Shown here: in pieces, positions 1-9,157 of the stretch
Position numbering within the stretch: the stretch's first letter is position 1
Layout: every line of letters starts with the position of its first letter
NCBI GenBank assembly: GCA_027487945.1
Contig: JAIYCQ010000043.1
Coordinates: forward strand, 1 to 64,000
Direction of reading: 5' to 3'
Length of the DNA: 64,000 nt
Origin: Caulobacteraceae bacterium
Lineage (GTDB): Bacteria; Pseudomonadota; Alphaproteobacteria; Caulobacterales; Caulobacteraceae
Translations under genes and position numbers: made by a program
Notes under the pieces: model-generated
What the model was told of the DNA's origin: nothing
The model's database searches: none
What the model saw: only the letters and a program-made list of their open reading frames with translations

Positions 1-41
<41 letters not shown>

Positions 42-77
42 GCACTCCACGATCAGCGATACGCTGACCAGGATCAG

Positions 78-108
78 GGCCTCCGAGGGAAACCTCGGGG
101 GCCTTTTT
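78..108 (+). terminator. Rho-independent terminator after tuf
   Basis: An 11-bp stem (ggcctccgagg paired with cctcgggggcc, one G-U pair) with an AAAC-type loop is followed directly by TTTTT. It lies 37 bases after the tuf stop, so it should end the str operon here and uncouple it from rpsJ. The roughly 225 bases from here to the next gene hold no gene I can support, only GC-rich palindromic sequence. Confidence 0.9.
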
Positions 109-334
109 CCTGTGCGTGCGGCAAGGCCGGGTGGGGTGCCACACGCCGGCCCGGGAGCCGGCGCCTCACCATGACAAAGGGCGTGGCCTTCCACGGAGGT
201 CGCCATCCCGGGGAGCGAGATTGTGCGACCCCGGACTTGATCCAGGGCAAGGACGCACGGCGCTCCGGCCCGAGGTCGGGGACAGCGACCGGCTGGTCCA
301 CGCGAGGCCGTGGTTCCACCCGCATCCTTGAGGC

Positions 335-847
335 ATGCTGTCGCCGATGCGCAGCCCTCAGATCCTCGCCCTGATCGTCCTCCTCGCCACGCCGGCCCTC
401 GCCAGGACCCCCGGCCTGCGCGAGACGGCCCTGGCCCTGCACAACGAGGCCCGGGAGCGGGTCGGAGCGCCGCCGCTGGTGTGGGATCCGCAACTCGCCG
501 CCTCGGCCGCCGCCTGGGCGCGGGAGCTGGGCCGGCGCGACCGCATGGAGCATTCGCCATGGGAGATCCGCCGGGGGCAGGGCGAGAACCTGTCGATGGG
601 GGCGCGGGGCTGGTTTTCCGACGCCGTCCTGATGCACAGCTGGTTCGCCGAGGCCGACGACTATCGCCCGGGCGTCTTTCCCGATGTGAGCCGGACGGGC
701 CGCTGGCAGGACGTGGGGCATTATACCCAGGCGATCTGGCGCGGCACGACAGCGGTCGGCTGCGCCCGGGGCAGCAGTCCCACCCAGGACTATCTGGTTT
801 GCCGGTATTCCCCGCCCGGCAACATGATCGGCCAGCCCGTCCACTGA
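335..847 (+). CDS. Secreted CAP-domain (SCP/PR-1-like) protein
   Basis: The 170-residue protein begins with a hydrophobic signal peptide (about residues 1-23, ending TPALA) followed by one CAP domain. Visible CAP hallmarks are LHNEAR (His36), GQGEN (Glu84), the HYTQAIWRGTTAVGCA signature (about 129-144) and the final YLVCRYSPPGNMIGQPV block with a second cysteine, so a Cys143-Cys156 disulfide is plausible. Bacterial CAP proteins act outside the cytoplasm, but their biochemical role is mostly unsettled. An ATG 12 bases downstream (MRSPQ) is an equally good start. It stands alone after the tuf terminator and is not obviously in an operon. Confidence 0.9.
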   Translation: MLSPMRSPQILALIVLLATPALARTPGLRETALALHNEARERVGAPPLVWDPQLAASAAAWARELGRRDRMEHSPWEIRRGQGENLSMGARGWFSDAVLMHSWFAEADDYRPGVFPDVSRTGRWQDVGHYTQAIWRGTTAVGCARGSSPTQDYLVCRYSPPGNMIGQPVH

Positions 848-984
848 GGCCGCGCCCATAAAGGGAACCTTAGTCCCGCCGGGGGTATCTGACCGCGTCC
901 GGCTCGCCGTTCCGCATGGAACGGATATTGCGACCGGACCGGGCAGAAGGCTTGGAGGGTTCCGGATTGGGACGCGATCTGACC

Positions 985-2160
985 ATGGAGACGGTGACGC
1001 CGGCGGAACTCTCGCCGGACGAGCTCGACCTGTGGGCGTCGTTCGTCGCCGCCGACCCGCGCTTTTCCTCGCCCTATCTCCATCCCCGCTTCACCCTTGT
1101 CGCCGGCGAGGTCGCGCCCGGCGCGGCCGTCTCGATCCTGCATCGCCGCGGCCGGGTGGTCGGCTTCTTTCCGCATCAGCGGCGCGGCGGCGCGGCCCAG
1201 CCGATCGGGGCGCCGCTGAACGACTATCACGCGGTGATCACCGAGCCGGGCCTCGAGATCCCGCTGGAGGCGCTGCCCGACCTGATCGGCGCCGCCTCGC
1301 TGGGCGTCACCGGCTGGAGCGGCCCGGGCGCGGAGGGGGAGGGCGTCATCGCCCGCCGGACCCTGCAGGCCGACCTGTCGGACGGCTGGGCGGCCTATGA
1401 CGCCGCCCGTCGCGCCGACTGGCACAAGTATTTCAAGGACAAGGACCGCGCCCGCCGCTCGCTGGAGCGCGACCAGGGCGAGGTCCGCGCCCGTATCGAT
1501 TGCCGCGATCCGGCGTTGCTGGAGCGGCTGATCGGCCTGAAGAGCGACCAGTACCGCCGCTCGCGACTGCACGACATTTTCGCCTGCGGCTGGACCGCCG
1601 ACCTGCTCCGCGCCCTGCTGGCCGATACGGGCGCCGACGGCTTCGGAGCCCGGCTGGCGGTGCTGGAGGCGGGCGGCAGGCCCGTGGCGCTCGAGTACGG
1701 ACTCCATGCCGGTGGGCATTACCACTTCTGGTTCCCCGCCTATGAAGCGTCCGTCGCCCGCTATTCCCCGGGGATCCTGCTGAGCCTGGAAACCATGCGC
1801 CAGGGCGCGGCCGAGGGATTCAGGGTCTTCGACTACGGCTTCGAGGGCGAGGCCTACAAGAAGTACTTCTGCAATCGCTCGCAGACGGTGCTGGAAGGCG
1901 TCGCGCAGCGCCGGGGCTACGCCGGCGCGATGGCCGCCGCCCTGTCGATGGCCGGCGCCGACGCGGCGCTGGCCGCCGGCGCGCGCTTCGCCAGCGCGGG
2001 CCTGGGCCTCAGCGTCCGCCGCCGCTGGGCCGCGATCGACGCCTGCGAGACCACGGTGGTCGGCCGGGCGCGCGGCATCGCCGCCGCCGCCGCCGCCGCC
2101 CTCAACAAGACCCGCCCGCAGTCCGCTGTCAGCGCCCTCGGCGCGATGCTCTTTCTCTAG
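985..2160 (+). CDS. GNAT-fold acyltransferase, CelD/FemAB-like
   Basis: The 391-residue protein resembles the CelD/BcsL group (Acetyltransf_6), which has two tandem GNAT folds related to FemAB peptidyl transferases. Typical features are the central WHKYFKDKDRARRSLER helix and the C-terminal block RYSPGILLSLETM followed by FDYGFEGEAYKKYF. Members transfer acyl or aminoacyl groups in polysaccharide or envelope modification, but the substrate here is unknown. The track ORF starts at 916. I prefer the ATG at 985 because family similarity begins at VTPAELSPDELDLW and the upstream 23 residues look untranslated. The JmjC gene follows 12 bases after the stop, so the two are probably co-transcribed. 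The C-terminus is alanine-rich. Confidence 0.85.
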   Translation: METVTPAELSPDELDLWASFVAADPRFSSPYLHPRFTLVAGEVAPGAAVSILHRRGRVVGFFPHQRRGGAAQPIGAPLNDYHAVITEPGLEIPLEALPDLIGAASLGVTGWSGPGAEGEGVIARRTLQADLSDGWAAYDAARRADWHKYFKDKDRARRSLERDQGEVRARIDCRDPALLERLIGLKSDQYRRSRLHDIFACGWTADLLRALLADTGADGFGARLAVLEAGGRPVALEYGLHAGGHYHFWFPAYEASVARYSPGILLSLETMRQGAAEGFRVFDYGFEGEAYKKYFCNRSQTVLEGVAQRRGYAGAMAAALSMAGADAALAAGARFASAGLGLSVRRRWAAIDACETTVVGRARGIAAAAAAALNKTRPQSAVSALGAMLFL

Positions 2161-2172
2161 AAGGTCGACCTG

Positions 2173-3042
2173 ATGTCCCTGCCGCTCGAACCCCGCGTGT
2201 TTCCGCATCAGGTCGACCAGCTCGGCCTCGCCACCGACGAGGCGCTGGCGGCGCTGCTCGACCGCTACCCGGAAGAGCTCTTCGACATCAACGCCTACAG
2301 CTATGACGACGAGGGCCAGGTCAGCCTGGAGACCGGCGCACGGGGCCGGGCCGACGGCGCGACCATCCTGGCCGAGATCAAGGCCGGCCGGCTGTGGGTC
2401 AACCTGCGTGATGTCCAGGAGGCCCACCTCGACCTCTGGAACCCGATCCACGAGGCTTTCCAGGCCAACATGCGGGAACTGGGCATCAAGCCGATCAAGA
2501 CCACCGGCCAGCTGATCCTGTCCTCGCCCGGCACCAGGGTGCCTTACCATTTCGACGCGGCCGGCGTGATGCTGTTCCATCTGCGTGGCCGCAAGCGCCT
2601 GTTCGTCTATCCGCCCGACGAGGCGCATCTGCCCCAGGCCGAGATGGAGCAGGTGATCATGCGCACCACCACAGAGGAGCTGACCTATCGCAAGGCGTAC
2701 GACGCCAACGCCCAGGTCTTCGACCTCGAGGCCGGGCAGGCCCTGACCTGGCCGCTGTATGCCCCGCACCGGGTCGAGAACCTTGAGGTGTTCAACGTCT
2801 CGATGTCGCTGGACTTCCAGACCTGGGAAACCCGGATGACCCGCGGCGCCCACTACGCCAACGGCGTGCTGCGCCAGCGGTGGGGCGTCACGCCCGCCCG
2901 GATGGGCCGCACCCCGATGGCGGCCCGCGCCGCCCTCTGGGCCGCCTCGCTGGCCATGAAGAAGGCCAACCTGGTCGAGAACAGGATCAAGGACTACGAG
3001 CGCAGCTTCGAGCTGGGCGCCGACAAGCGCGCGGCGGCCTGA
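2173..3042 (+). CDS. JmjC/cupin_8-family putative Fe(II)/2-oxoglutarate oxygenase
   Basis: The 289-residue protein carries a double-stranded beta-helix core with the metal-binding pattern HxD...H: YHFD (His126, Asp128) and APHRVEN (His199). A strand with LRGRKRLFVYPP follows the first motif, as in cupin_8/JmjC proteins. Relatives hydroxylate proteins or small molecules using Fe(II), oxygen and 2-oxoglutarate. Substrate and activity here are inferred only from the motif. Twelve bases separate it from the upstream GNAT gene, so the two products may act on the same target. The last 80 residues are helical and basic with no domain I recognise. There is no signal peptide, so it should be cytoplasmic. 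Confidence 0.82.
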   Translation: MSLPLEPRVFPHQVDQLGLATDEALAALLDRYPEELFDINAYSYDDEGQVSLETGARGRADGATILAEIKAGRLWVNLRDVQEAHLDLWNPIHEAFQANMRELGIKPIKTTGQLILSSPGTRVPYHFDAAGVMLFHLRGRKRLFVYPPDEAHLPQAEMEQVIMRTTTEELTYRKAYDANAQVFDLEAGQALTWPLYAPHRVENLEVFNVSMSLDFQTWETRMTRGAHYANGVLRQRWGVTPARMGRTPMAARAALWAASLAMKKANLVENRIKDYERSFELGADKRAAA

Positions 3043-3145
3043 CGCCGCCCGCCCGCATGAAGCCTCTGTCATGACCGCGAATTAAGCTGCCTCGGCAGAC
3101 CTGCGGTCCTAGCCTCTCCCTGTCATACATTCGGGGAGAACAGCA

Positions 3146-4078
3146 ATGCGCGCACTTCTGGCTTTCGGCGTCGCGGGCGCGGCGCTTTTGGCGGCGGGCG
3201 CCGCCGCGGCCGCCGAGACGCGGGTCGAGATCAAGGACGCCGTCGCCCGCGTGGTGATCGTGCCGCAGGCGCGGCCGGACGTGAAGGTGTCCTTCAGGAC
3301 CACCAACGCCGCGCTGCCCTTGACCGTCCGGGTCGAGGGCGACCGGACCATCGTTGACGGCGACCTGGACGGGCCGCTGGGCAAGGGCCGGGTCCGCAAC
3401 TGCCGCTCGATCGACGGCGTCGTCAGCGTGGATGTCTCCGGCGTCGGCAAGGTGGCCTGGGAGGACATGCCCCAGGTCGTCATCCAGGTTCCCATGGACG
3501 CCACCGTCAGCGCCGGCGGCGCGGTGTTCGGCAGCGTCGGACGCAGCGCCTCCCTGACTCTCTCCAACGCCGGATGCGGCGACTGGACCGTGGCCAACGT
3601 CCAGGGTCCGCTCACCGTCAACCTGGCCGGCTCGGGTGATGTGAAGGCCGGCAGCGCCGGAAGCGCCGACATCCGGATCGCCGGCTCCGGCGATGTGGCC
3701 ACCACCGGCGTGCGCGGCAAGCTGGACGCCAATGTCGCCGGGTCGGGCGATCTGGTCTCCGGACCGGTCGGCGGGGCCCTGAGCGTCCGGGCCATGGGCT
3801 CGGGCGATGCGGACGTGGCCTCGGTCAACGGCGATATCGACATCGACATCGCCGGCTCCGGCGACGCGGTGATCCGCGGCGGTCGGGCCGGGGTGCTGTC
3901 GGTCAACATCGCCGGCTCGGGCGAGATCCAGTTCGCCGGGGCGGCCGACAGTGTGACCGCCCGCATCGCCGGTTCGGGCGATATCCGCGTGGCCAGAGTC
4001 AGCGGCGAGGTGAAGAAGCGTGTCGTCGGCTCGGGCGAGGTCCGGGTTGGTCCCTTCACCCCTGACGCCCGGGACTGA
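3146..4078 (+). CDS. Exported head-GIN (DUF2807-type) beta-helix protein with GSGD repeats
   Basis: The 310-residue protein has a Sec signal peptide (about 1-22, ending AAAAA) and then a repetitive beta-structure. From about residue 160 a turn of the form (I/V)AGSG(D/E) recurs eight times, roughly every 20 residues, as in head-GIN-domain proteins that fold as right-handed parallel beta-helices. A strong ribosome-binding site (ggggaga) lies 9 bases before the ATG. The family is often surface or periplasmic and its function is not established. It is 100 bases downstream of the JmjC gene and is probably separately expressed. Confidence 0.85.
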   Translation: MRALLAFGVAGAALLAAGAAAAAETRVEIKDAVARVVIVPQARPDVKVSFRTTNAALPLTVRVEGDRTIVDGDLDGPLGKGRVRNCRSIDGVVSVDVSGVGKVAWEDMPQVVIQVPMDATVSAGGAVFGSVGRSASLTLSNAGCGDWTVANVQGPLTVNLAGSGDVKAGSAGSADIRIAGSGDVATTGVRGKLDANVAGSGDLVSGPVGGALSVRAMGSGDADVASVNGDIDIDIAGSGDAVIRGGRAGVLSVNIAGSGEIQFAGAADSVTARIAGSGDIRVARVSGEVKKRVVGSGEVRVGPFTPDARD

Positions 4079-4296
4079 CGCCTCGCCCCCCCGAACAGGG
4101 GGTGGGGCGATGCGCCCGCCCCCCTAGGGTCTTCTGGAGCGGAACCCCACGGACCTGTCGTGTCTTCGTCGTTCACGACAGGTCCGGGCGCGGGCTTGCC
4201 CGCCGTCGCCCCGGCGCTGTCCCTCCAAGGGCGCCTGGCTGACGGGGTTCCGCCGCCTTGCGGCCCGAAGCCATAAAGCCTGACGCCATAAAGAAA

Positions 4297-4320
4297 GCCC
4301 CGGAACCTGGGTTCCGGGGC
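4297..4320 (-). terminator. Terminator of the outer-membrane beta-barrel gene
   Basis: A perfect 11-bp inverted repeat (gccccggaacc / ggttccggggc) is followed, reading on the minus strand, by TTTCTTTA. It lies 70 bases after the stop of the minus-strand porin-like gene and could also block read-through from the plus-strand GIN gene. The rest of the 4079-4389 gap holds no gene I can support. Confidence 0.85.
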
Positions 4321-4389
4321 TTGCTCGTGCGCCGACCGATGGCGGGCGCGCCCTGGAGCGGCCGGCGGGCGCCGACCGCTCCCCGGGAC

Positions 4390-5145
4390 CTAGAGGGCCG
4401 AGGCGAAGGGGTTGCCGCCCGCGCCAAGGTCCGAACCCGAGCGATCGCGCGCCTTCAGGTCGCCGCCGAAGCTGTAGCGGAAACCGATCGAGAAGGTGTC
4501 GGCGGCAAAGTCCACGTCCTCGACCTCGGCGTGCGCGTAGCCGCCGGTCAGGCTCCAGGGGGTGCCGGCGAACTGGTACTCGGCGTCAACGCCGACATTC
4601 CAGCCGTTGACGTCCGAACCCGGGACCTTGGCCACGGCCCAGGTCGCGCCGCCGTCGACACGGAAGTTGTCGGAGACGAAGTAACGGAGCTCGCCGCCCA
4701 TCGACCAGACGTCGGCGTCGATGTCGTCGATGCTGGCGTAGTTCACGGCGCCCGACAGGGTGACGGTGTCGAAGTACTTCTGCGCGACGACGCCGGCCGT
4801 CCATTGGCCTTCGCCGTCGACGTCGGCGTACGAGAGGGTCGGGCCGACGCGCCAGTCGTCGGCGGCGTAGGTCAGGCCCGCGCCGATGGCGAAGGACTCA
4901 TCTTCGCCCAGATCGCCGTCGTTGGCGCCGGCGGCGCCCTGCAGGGTGACCGTCCAGGCGTCCGCCGCCTTGAAGGCGACCGAGCCGTCGAGGCCATAGG
5001 TCTGGCCGTCGCCTTCGACGCCGAGCACTTCGACGTTGGTCGTGGCGGCGGAGACGCCGACGGAGCCGGTGGCGTCCTGCGCCAGGGCCGGGGTGGAGAG
5101 GGCGGCGGCGACCACGGCGGCCGTGGCGAACATACGGAGTTTCAT
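4390..5145 (-). CDS. Outer-membrane beta-barrel protein, porin-like
   Basis: The track ORF is 387 residues, but the true start is the internal ATG giving MKLRMFATAAVVAAALSTP, a clean 22-residue Sec signal peptide ending ALAQ. A minus-strand Shine-Dalgarno (aggggat) lies just upstream. The 229-residue mature protein alternates short amphipathic strands with Asp/Gly-rich turns and ends its barrel with an aromatic strand (FSIGFRYSF), followed by an unusual 25-residue polar tail. This pattern fits a small outer-membrane barrel of about 8-12 strands. Ligand and role are unknown. It is transcribed away from rpsJ. Confidence 0.8.
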   Translation of the reverse strand: MKLRMFATAAVVAAALSTPALAQDATGSVGVSAATTNVEVLGVEGDGQTYGLDGSVAFKAADAWTVTLQGAAGANDGDLGEDESFAIGAGLTYAADDWRVGPTLSYADVDGEGQWTAGVVAQKYFDTVTLSGAVNYASIDDIDADVWSMGGELRYFVSDNFRVDGGATWAVAKVPGSDVNGWNVGVDAEYQFAGTPWSLTGGYAHAEVEDVDFAADTFSIGFRYSFGGDLKARDRSGSDLGAGGNPFASAL

Positions 5146-5308
5146 AGGTGGGTATCCCCTTGTGATTGAACCGTCGGCGTCTTCGGCCGATCGGGGAGGG
5201 GGCACGTATGGCCGCCCGCAGCTTGCCGCAAGGGCAGGGGCCGAACATGGATGCGAATTAATCGCGGCGGCCCGAAGGCCTAATCCGCACGGTCGTCGGT
5301 CACCGCGC

Positions 5309-5337
5309 TTGACCTTCCCGAGTCGCTGACGTAAAGA
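5309..5337 (+). promoter_or_regulatory. Likely housekeeping-sigma promoter of the S10 operon
   Basis: TTGACC and TAAAGA hexamers are separated by 17 bases. It is the best promoter match I found between the divergent porin gene and rpsJ and would start a leader of about 250 bases. Assigned by eye; no start-site data. Confidence 0.55.
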
Positions 5338-5344
5338 CCGCGCC

Positions 5345-5597
5345 TCTGTTGGACCGGCTGTGCACTTCGGTGCAGACGCGGCCCGCGGAACGAACCGACC
5401 TATGGCTTTCCCATAAAGGAAAATCGCGGTTGGGGACCAGGTCCTCGCGGATGTCCGCGTGGGCCACATTCGTTTTGCGGACGTCGCGTGTCCGGGCTTC
5501 TTTCCCTCGCAAGGGGCGGGTTGTCCGGGTTGGTCTTTGAAATGTCTAGGCACGCGGGCGCCGCCCTTCTGGGAGCCCTTTGGGAAACACGAGCGAT
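5345..5597 (+). promoter_or_regulatory. Long structured 5' leader of the S10 operon
   Basis: About 250 untranslated bases precede rpsJ. They contain a tight hairpin with a UUCG loop (tgcac-ttcg-gtgca, about 5359-5372), a cgcgga/tccgcg hairpin near 5450-5465 and further self-complementary stretches. No open frame here looks real. Leaders of S10 operons in other bacteria bind L4 for autogenous control. That parallel is an inference, as I do not recognise a known motif. Confidence 0.45.
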
Positions 5598-5906
5598 ATG
5601 GATCGTCAGAACATCCGCATCCGGCTCAAGGCCTTCGATCACCGCGTGCTGGATCATTCCACACGCGAGATCGTGAACACGGCCAAGCGCACGGGCGCCA
5701 CCGTCAGGGGGCCGATCCCCCTGCCCACGCTCATTGAGAAATTCACCGTCAACCGTTCGCCGCACGTCGACAAGAAGTCGCGCGAACAGTTCGAGATCCG
5801 CACGCACAAGCGCGTGCTGGATATCGTCGACCCGACCCCGCAGACCGTGGACGCGCTCATGAAGCTCGACCTGTCGGCCGGCGTCGATGTCGAGATCAAG
5901 CTGTAG
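5598..5906 (+). CDS. rpsJ: 30S ribosomal protein S10
   Basis: The 102-residue protein is full length and carries the family blocks [21 protein letters not shown] and [13 protein letters not shown]10 sits in the 30S head and also forms the NusB-S10 antitermination complex. The track ORF starts six codons early; the ATG at 5598 ([11 protein letters not shown]) is the family start. It is the first gene of a co-directional run of ribosomal protein genes, with rplC starting 13 bases after its stop. Confidence 0.99.
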   Translation: MDRQNIRIRLKAFDHRVLDHSTREIVNTAKRTGATVRGPIPLPTLIEKFTVNRSPHVDKKSREQFEIRTHKRVLDIVDPTPQTVDALMKLDLSAGVDVEIKL

Positions 5907-5919
5907 GGAGCCGACAGTC

Positions 5920-6711
5920 ATGACTCTCCCCGCACAACGCACCGGTGTTCTCGCCAAGAAGCTGGGCATGACCCGCTTCTTCGATGAGGCCGGCCAGCAC
6001 GTTCCGGTTACGGTGCTCAGCCTCGAAGGCTGCGTCGTCACCGCCCAGCGTACGGTCGAGAAGGACGGCTACACCGCCCTCCAGCTCGGCGCCGGCGCCA
6101 AGAAGCCGAAGAACACGCCCAACGCCATGCGTGGCCACTTCGCGAAGGCTCAGGTCGAGCCCCGCCGCGTCGTCGCCGAGTTCCGCGTTGAAGAAGGCGC
6201 GCTCATCGATGTGGGCGCCGAGCTCACCGCCGATCACTTCCTCGCCGGCCAGAAGGTCGACATCCAGGGCGTGACCGTCGGCAAGGGCTTCGCCGGCGCC
6301 ATGAAGCGCTGGAACTTCGGCGGCATGCGCGCCACCCACGGTGTTTCGGTCTCGCACCGGGCGCACGGCTCCACGGGGAACCGTCAGGATCCGGGTCGCA
6401 CCTTCCCGGGCAAGAAGATGGCCGGTCACCTGGGTCAGGAAACCGTCACCACCATGAACCTCACGGTCTGGAAGGTGGACGTCGAGCGCGGCCTCATCCT
6501 GATCAAGGGCGCCGTTCCGGGCGCCGAGGGTTCCTTCGTGAAGGTTCGCGACGCGATCAAGAAGGCCGCTCCGGCCGACCTGCCGCGTCCGGGCGCCTTC
6601 CGCAAGGCCGGCCAGGCGCCGGTCGCCGCCGCGGCTGAAGAGCCGGCGGTCGAGGAGGCCCCCGCGACGGAAGCTCCGGCTGCCGAAGCGACGAAAGAGG
6701 GCGCTGAATAA
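5920..6711 (+). CDS. rplC: 50S ribosomal protein L3
   Basis: A 263-residue L3 with the family region [13 protein letters not shown] and the [21 protein letters not shown] loop that reaches toward the peptidyl-transferase centre and carries the methylated glutamine in other bacteria. The start is the ATG at 5920 ([10 protein letters not shown]), 33 bases into the track ORF. The last 50 residues form an Ala/Glu/Pro-rich acidic tail absent from E. coli L3 and probably disordered. Its TAA shares one base with the rplD ATG, implying translational coupling. Confidence 0.99.
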   Translation: MTLPAQRTGVLAKKLGMTRFFDEAGQHVPVTVLSLEGCVVTAQRTVEKDGYTALQLGAGAKKPKNTPNAMRGHFAKAQVEPRRVVAEFRVEEGALIDVGAELTADHFLAGQKVDIQGVTVGKGFAGAMKRWNFGGMRATHGVSVSHRAHGSTGNRQDPGRTFPGKKMAGHLGQETVTTMNLTVWKVDVERGLILIKGAVPGAEGSFVKVRDAIKKAAPADLPRPGAFRKAGQAPVAAAAEEPAVEEAPATEAPAAEATKEGAE

Positions 6712-7349
6712 TGAAACTCGACGTCATCAAGCTTGACGGCGCGAAGGCCGGTTCGGTCGATCTCGACGACGCCATCTTCGGCATCGACGAGATCCGCGGG
6801 GACATCCTTCAGCGCGTCGTCACCTGGCAGCTGGCCAAGCGCCGCTCCGGGAACCACAAGATCCAGGTCCGCAACGAGGTCTCTCGTACGGGCAAGAAGA
6901 TGTACAAGCAGAAGGGCACCGGCGGCGCCCGTCACGGTTCGCGCCGTGCGGCCCAGTTCGTCGGCGGCGCCAAGGCCCACGGCCCGGTCGTCCGCAGCCA
7001 CGAGTTTGGCCTGAACAAGAAGATCCGCGCCCTGGCCCTGCGCCATGCGCTGTCTTCCAAGGCCAAGGCCGGCTCGCTCGTCGTCCTCGACGCCGCGGAG
7101 CTGACGGAGCCGAAGACGGCCGCCCTGCGCGCCACCTTCGACAACATCGGTCTGAAGAACGCCCTGATCATCGCTGGTCCGGAAGTGGACGCCAACTTCA
7201 AGCTGGCCGCCCGCAACATTCCGAACATCGATGTGCTGCCGAACGCCGGCCTGAACGTCTACGACGTGCTGCGCCGCGGGACCCTGGTCCTGACCAAGTC
7301 GGCCATCGAGGGCATCTCGGCCCGTTTCGCTGAGAAGGAAGCCGCGTAA
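6711..7349 (+). CDS. rplD: 50S ribosomal protein L4
   Basis: The 212-residue L4 shows the extended-loop sequence [18 protein letters not shown], which lines the exit tunnel, and the globular alpha/beta body after it. L4 binds 23S rRNA early in 50S assembly and in some bacteria represses its own operon. Its start overlaps the rplC stop by one base and its stop overlaps the rplW start by one base, so the three are tightly coupled. Confidence 0.99.
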   Translation: MKLDVIKLDGAKAGSVDLDDAIFGIDEIRGDILQRVVTWQLAKRRSGNHKIQVRNEVSRTGKKMYKQKGTGGARHGSRRAAQFVGGAKAHGPVVRSHEFGLNKKIRALALRHALSSKAKAGSLVVLDAAELTEPKTAALRATFDNIGLKNALIIAGPEVDANFKLAARNIPNIDVLPNAGLNVYDVLRRGTLVLTKSAIEGISARFAEKEAA

Positions 7350-7645
7350 TGTCCGCAACCGCTCGCCATTACGACACCATTCTGGCCCCCGTGATCACGG
7401 AAAAGGCGACCATTCTGTCTGAACAGAACAAGGTCGTGTTCCAGGTCGCGGATGACGCCACGAAGGACGAGATCGCCTCGGCGGTCGAAGCGCTGTTCAA
7501 GGTCACCGTGACCAAGGTCAACACCCTGAACGTCAAGGGCAAGACCAAGCGCTTCCGTGGTCGCCCGGGTCGTCGTTCCGACGTCAAGAAAGCGATCGTG
7601 ACGCTGGCCGATGGCCAGTCGATCGACATCACCACGGGGCTCTAG
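7349..7645 (+). CDS. rplW: 50S ribosomal protein L23
   Basis: The 98-residue L23 has the N-terminal APVITEKAT motif, the beta-sheet core and the loop [15 protein letters not shown]23 stands at the tunnel exit and is the docking site for trigger factor and SRP. ATG overlaps the rplD stop by one base; rplB begins six bases downstream. Confidence 0.99.
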   Translation: MSATARHYDTILAPVITEKATILSEQNKVVFQVADDATKDEIASAVEALFKVTVTKVNTLNVKGKTKRFRGRPGRRSDVKKAIVTLADGQSIDITTGL

Positions 7646-7651
7646 AGACAG

Positions 7652-8491
7652 ATGGCTCTGAAGCAATTCAATCCGACCTCCCCGGGCCGTCGCGGTCTGG
7701 TCCTGGTCGACCGCAGCGAGCTCCACAAGGGCAAGCCGGTCAAGGCGCTCGTCGAGGGCCTGACCAAGTCGGGCGGTCGCGGCGGCAACGGCCGTATCGC
7801 GGTCCGTTTCCGTGGCGGCGGCGCCAAGCGCCTCTACCGCCTGGTCGACTTCAAGCGTCGCAAGTGGAACGTTCCGGCCACGGTCGAGCGTCTCGAGTAC
7901 GACCCTAACCGCACCGCCTTCATCGCGCTGATCAAGTACGAAGACGGCGAGCTGGCCTACATCCTGGCCCCGCAACGCCTCAAGGCCGGTGACACGATCA
8001 TCGCGTCCGAAAAGGTCGACGTGAAGCCGGGCAACGCCGCGCCGCTCAGCGGTCTGCCGATCGGTACGATCGTGCACAACGTCGAGCTGAAGCCCATGAA
8101 GGGCGGCCAGATCGCCCGTTCGGCCGGCGCCTACGCCCAGCTCGTGGGTCGTGACGGGGGCTACGCCCAGATCCGTCTCGGCTCGGGCGAGCTGCGCATG
8201 GTGCAGGACAGCTGCATGGCCACCGTCGGCGCCGTCTCGAACCCGGATCACATGAACCAGGTTCTGGGCAAGGCCGGTCGCGTCCGCCACATGGGCTTCC
8301 GTCCGCACGTTCGCGGCGTCGCCATGAACCCGGTCGACCACCCGCACGGCGGCGGCGAAGGCCGCACCTCGGGCGGTCGTCACCCGGTGACCCCGGCCGG
8401 CAAGCCGACCAAGGGCGCCAAGACCCGCAGCAACAAGGCCACGGATAAGTTCATTATCCGGTCGCGCCACAAAGCGAAGAAGGGCCGTTAA
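7652..8491 (+). CDS. rplB: 50S ribosomal protein L2
   Basis: The 279-residue L2 contains the conserved segments [27 protein letters not shown], and the C-terminal [24 protein letters not shown] with the histidine essential for peptidyl-transferase assembly in other bacteria. Length and motifs are standard. rpsS follows after three bases. Confidence 0.99.
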   Translation: MALKQFNPTSPGRRGLVLVDRSELHKGKPVKALVEGLTKSGGRGGNGRIAVRFRGGGAKRLYRLVDFKRRKWNVPATVERLEYDPNRTAFIALIKYEDGELAYILAPQRLKAGDTIIASEKVDVKPGNAAPLSGLPIGTIVHNVELKPMKGGQIARSAGAYAQLVGRDGGYAQIRLGSGELRMVQDSCMATVGAVSNPDHMNQVLGKAGRVRHMGFRPHVRGVAMNPVDHPHGGGEGRTSGGRHPVTPAGKPTKGAKTRSNKATDKFIIRSRHKAKKGR

Positions 8492-8494
8492 GCC

Positions 8495-8773
8495 ATGACC
8501 CGCTCAGTCTGGAAGGGCCCGTTCGTCGACGGTTATCTGCTGAAGAAGGCAGAGACCGCTCAAGGCAGCGGCCGTAAGGATGTCATCAAGACCTGGTCGC
8601 GTCGTTCGACGATCATGCCGCAGTTCGTCGGCCTGACCTTCGGCGTCCACAATGGTCTCAAGCATGTGCCCGTGTCCGTGTCGGAAGACATGGTCGGCCA
8701 CAAGCTCGGCGAGTTCGCCCCGACCCGTAACTTCCCGGGCCACGCGGCGGACAAGAAAGCCAAGAGGAAGTAG
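8495..8773 (+). CDS. rpsS: 30S ribosomal protein S19
   Basis: The 92-residue S19 begins [16 protein letters not shown] and contains the [11 protein letters not shown] and [16 protein letters not shown] blocks typical of the family. S19 lies in the 30S head with S13 and contacts the A-site finger bridge. Only three bases separate it from rplB and from rplV. Confidence 0.99.
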   Translation: MTRSVWKGPFVDGYLLKKAETAQGSGRKDVIKTWSRRSTIMPQFVGLTFGVHNGLKHVPVSVSEDMVGHKLGEFAPTRNFPGHAADKKAKRK

Positions 8774-8776
8774 GCC

Positions 8777-9157
8777 ATGAGCAAGTCCAAGACCGAACGT
8801 CGGCTGCCCGCGACCGAAGTCCAGGCCAAGCTGCGCACCCTGCGCACCTCGGCCCGGAAGCTGAACCTCGTGGCCCAGTCGATCCGCGGCCTGAAGGTGC
8901 AACGTGCGCTGAACGAACTCGAGTTCAGCCACAAGCGCATCGCCAAGGACGTCCGCAAGGCGCTCTACAGCGCCATCTCGAACGCCGAGAACAACCACAA
9001 CCTCGACATCGACTCCCTGGTCGTCGCCGAAGCGTTCGTAGGCAAGAACCTGATTATGAAGCGTTTTTCGGCCCGCGCGCGTGGCCGCTCTTCGCGCATC
9101 GAGAAGCCGTTCAGCGAGATCACGATCGTGGTCCGCGAACTGGGTGAGGCCGCCTGA
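8777..9157 (+). CDS. rplV: 50S ribosomal protein L22
   Basis: The 126-residue L22 has the family order of an N-terminal helical domain ([17 protein letters not shown]) and the long beta-hairpin ([22 protein letters not shown]) that forms part of the exit-tunnel constriction. It carries about 12 extra residues at the N-terminus compared with E. coli. Its TGA overlaps the rpsC ATG. Confidence 0.99.
   Translation: MSKSKTERRLPATEVQAKLRTLRTSARKLNLVAQSIRGLKVQRALNELEFSHKRIAKDVRKALYSAISNAENNHNLDIDSLVVAEAFVGKNLIMKRFSARARGRSSRIEKPFSEITIVVRELGEAA

Noticed and set aside
790-3072. 760-residue ORF on the minus strand
   Set aside because: Antisense to the GNAT and JmjC genes, with no domain and a His/Gly/Val/Gln-rich composition.
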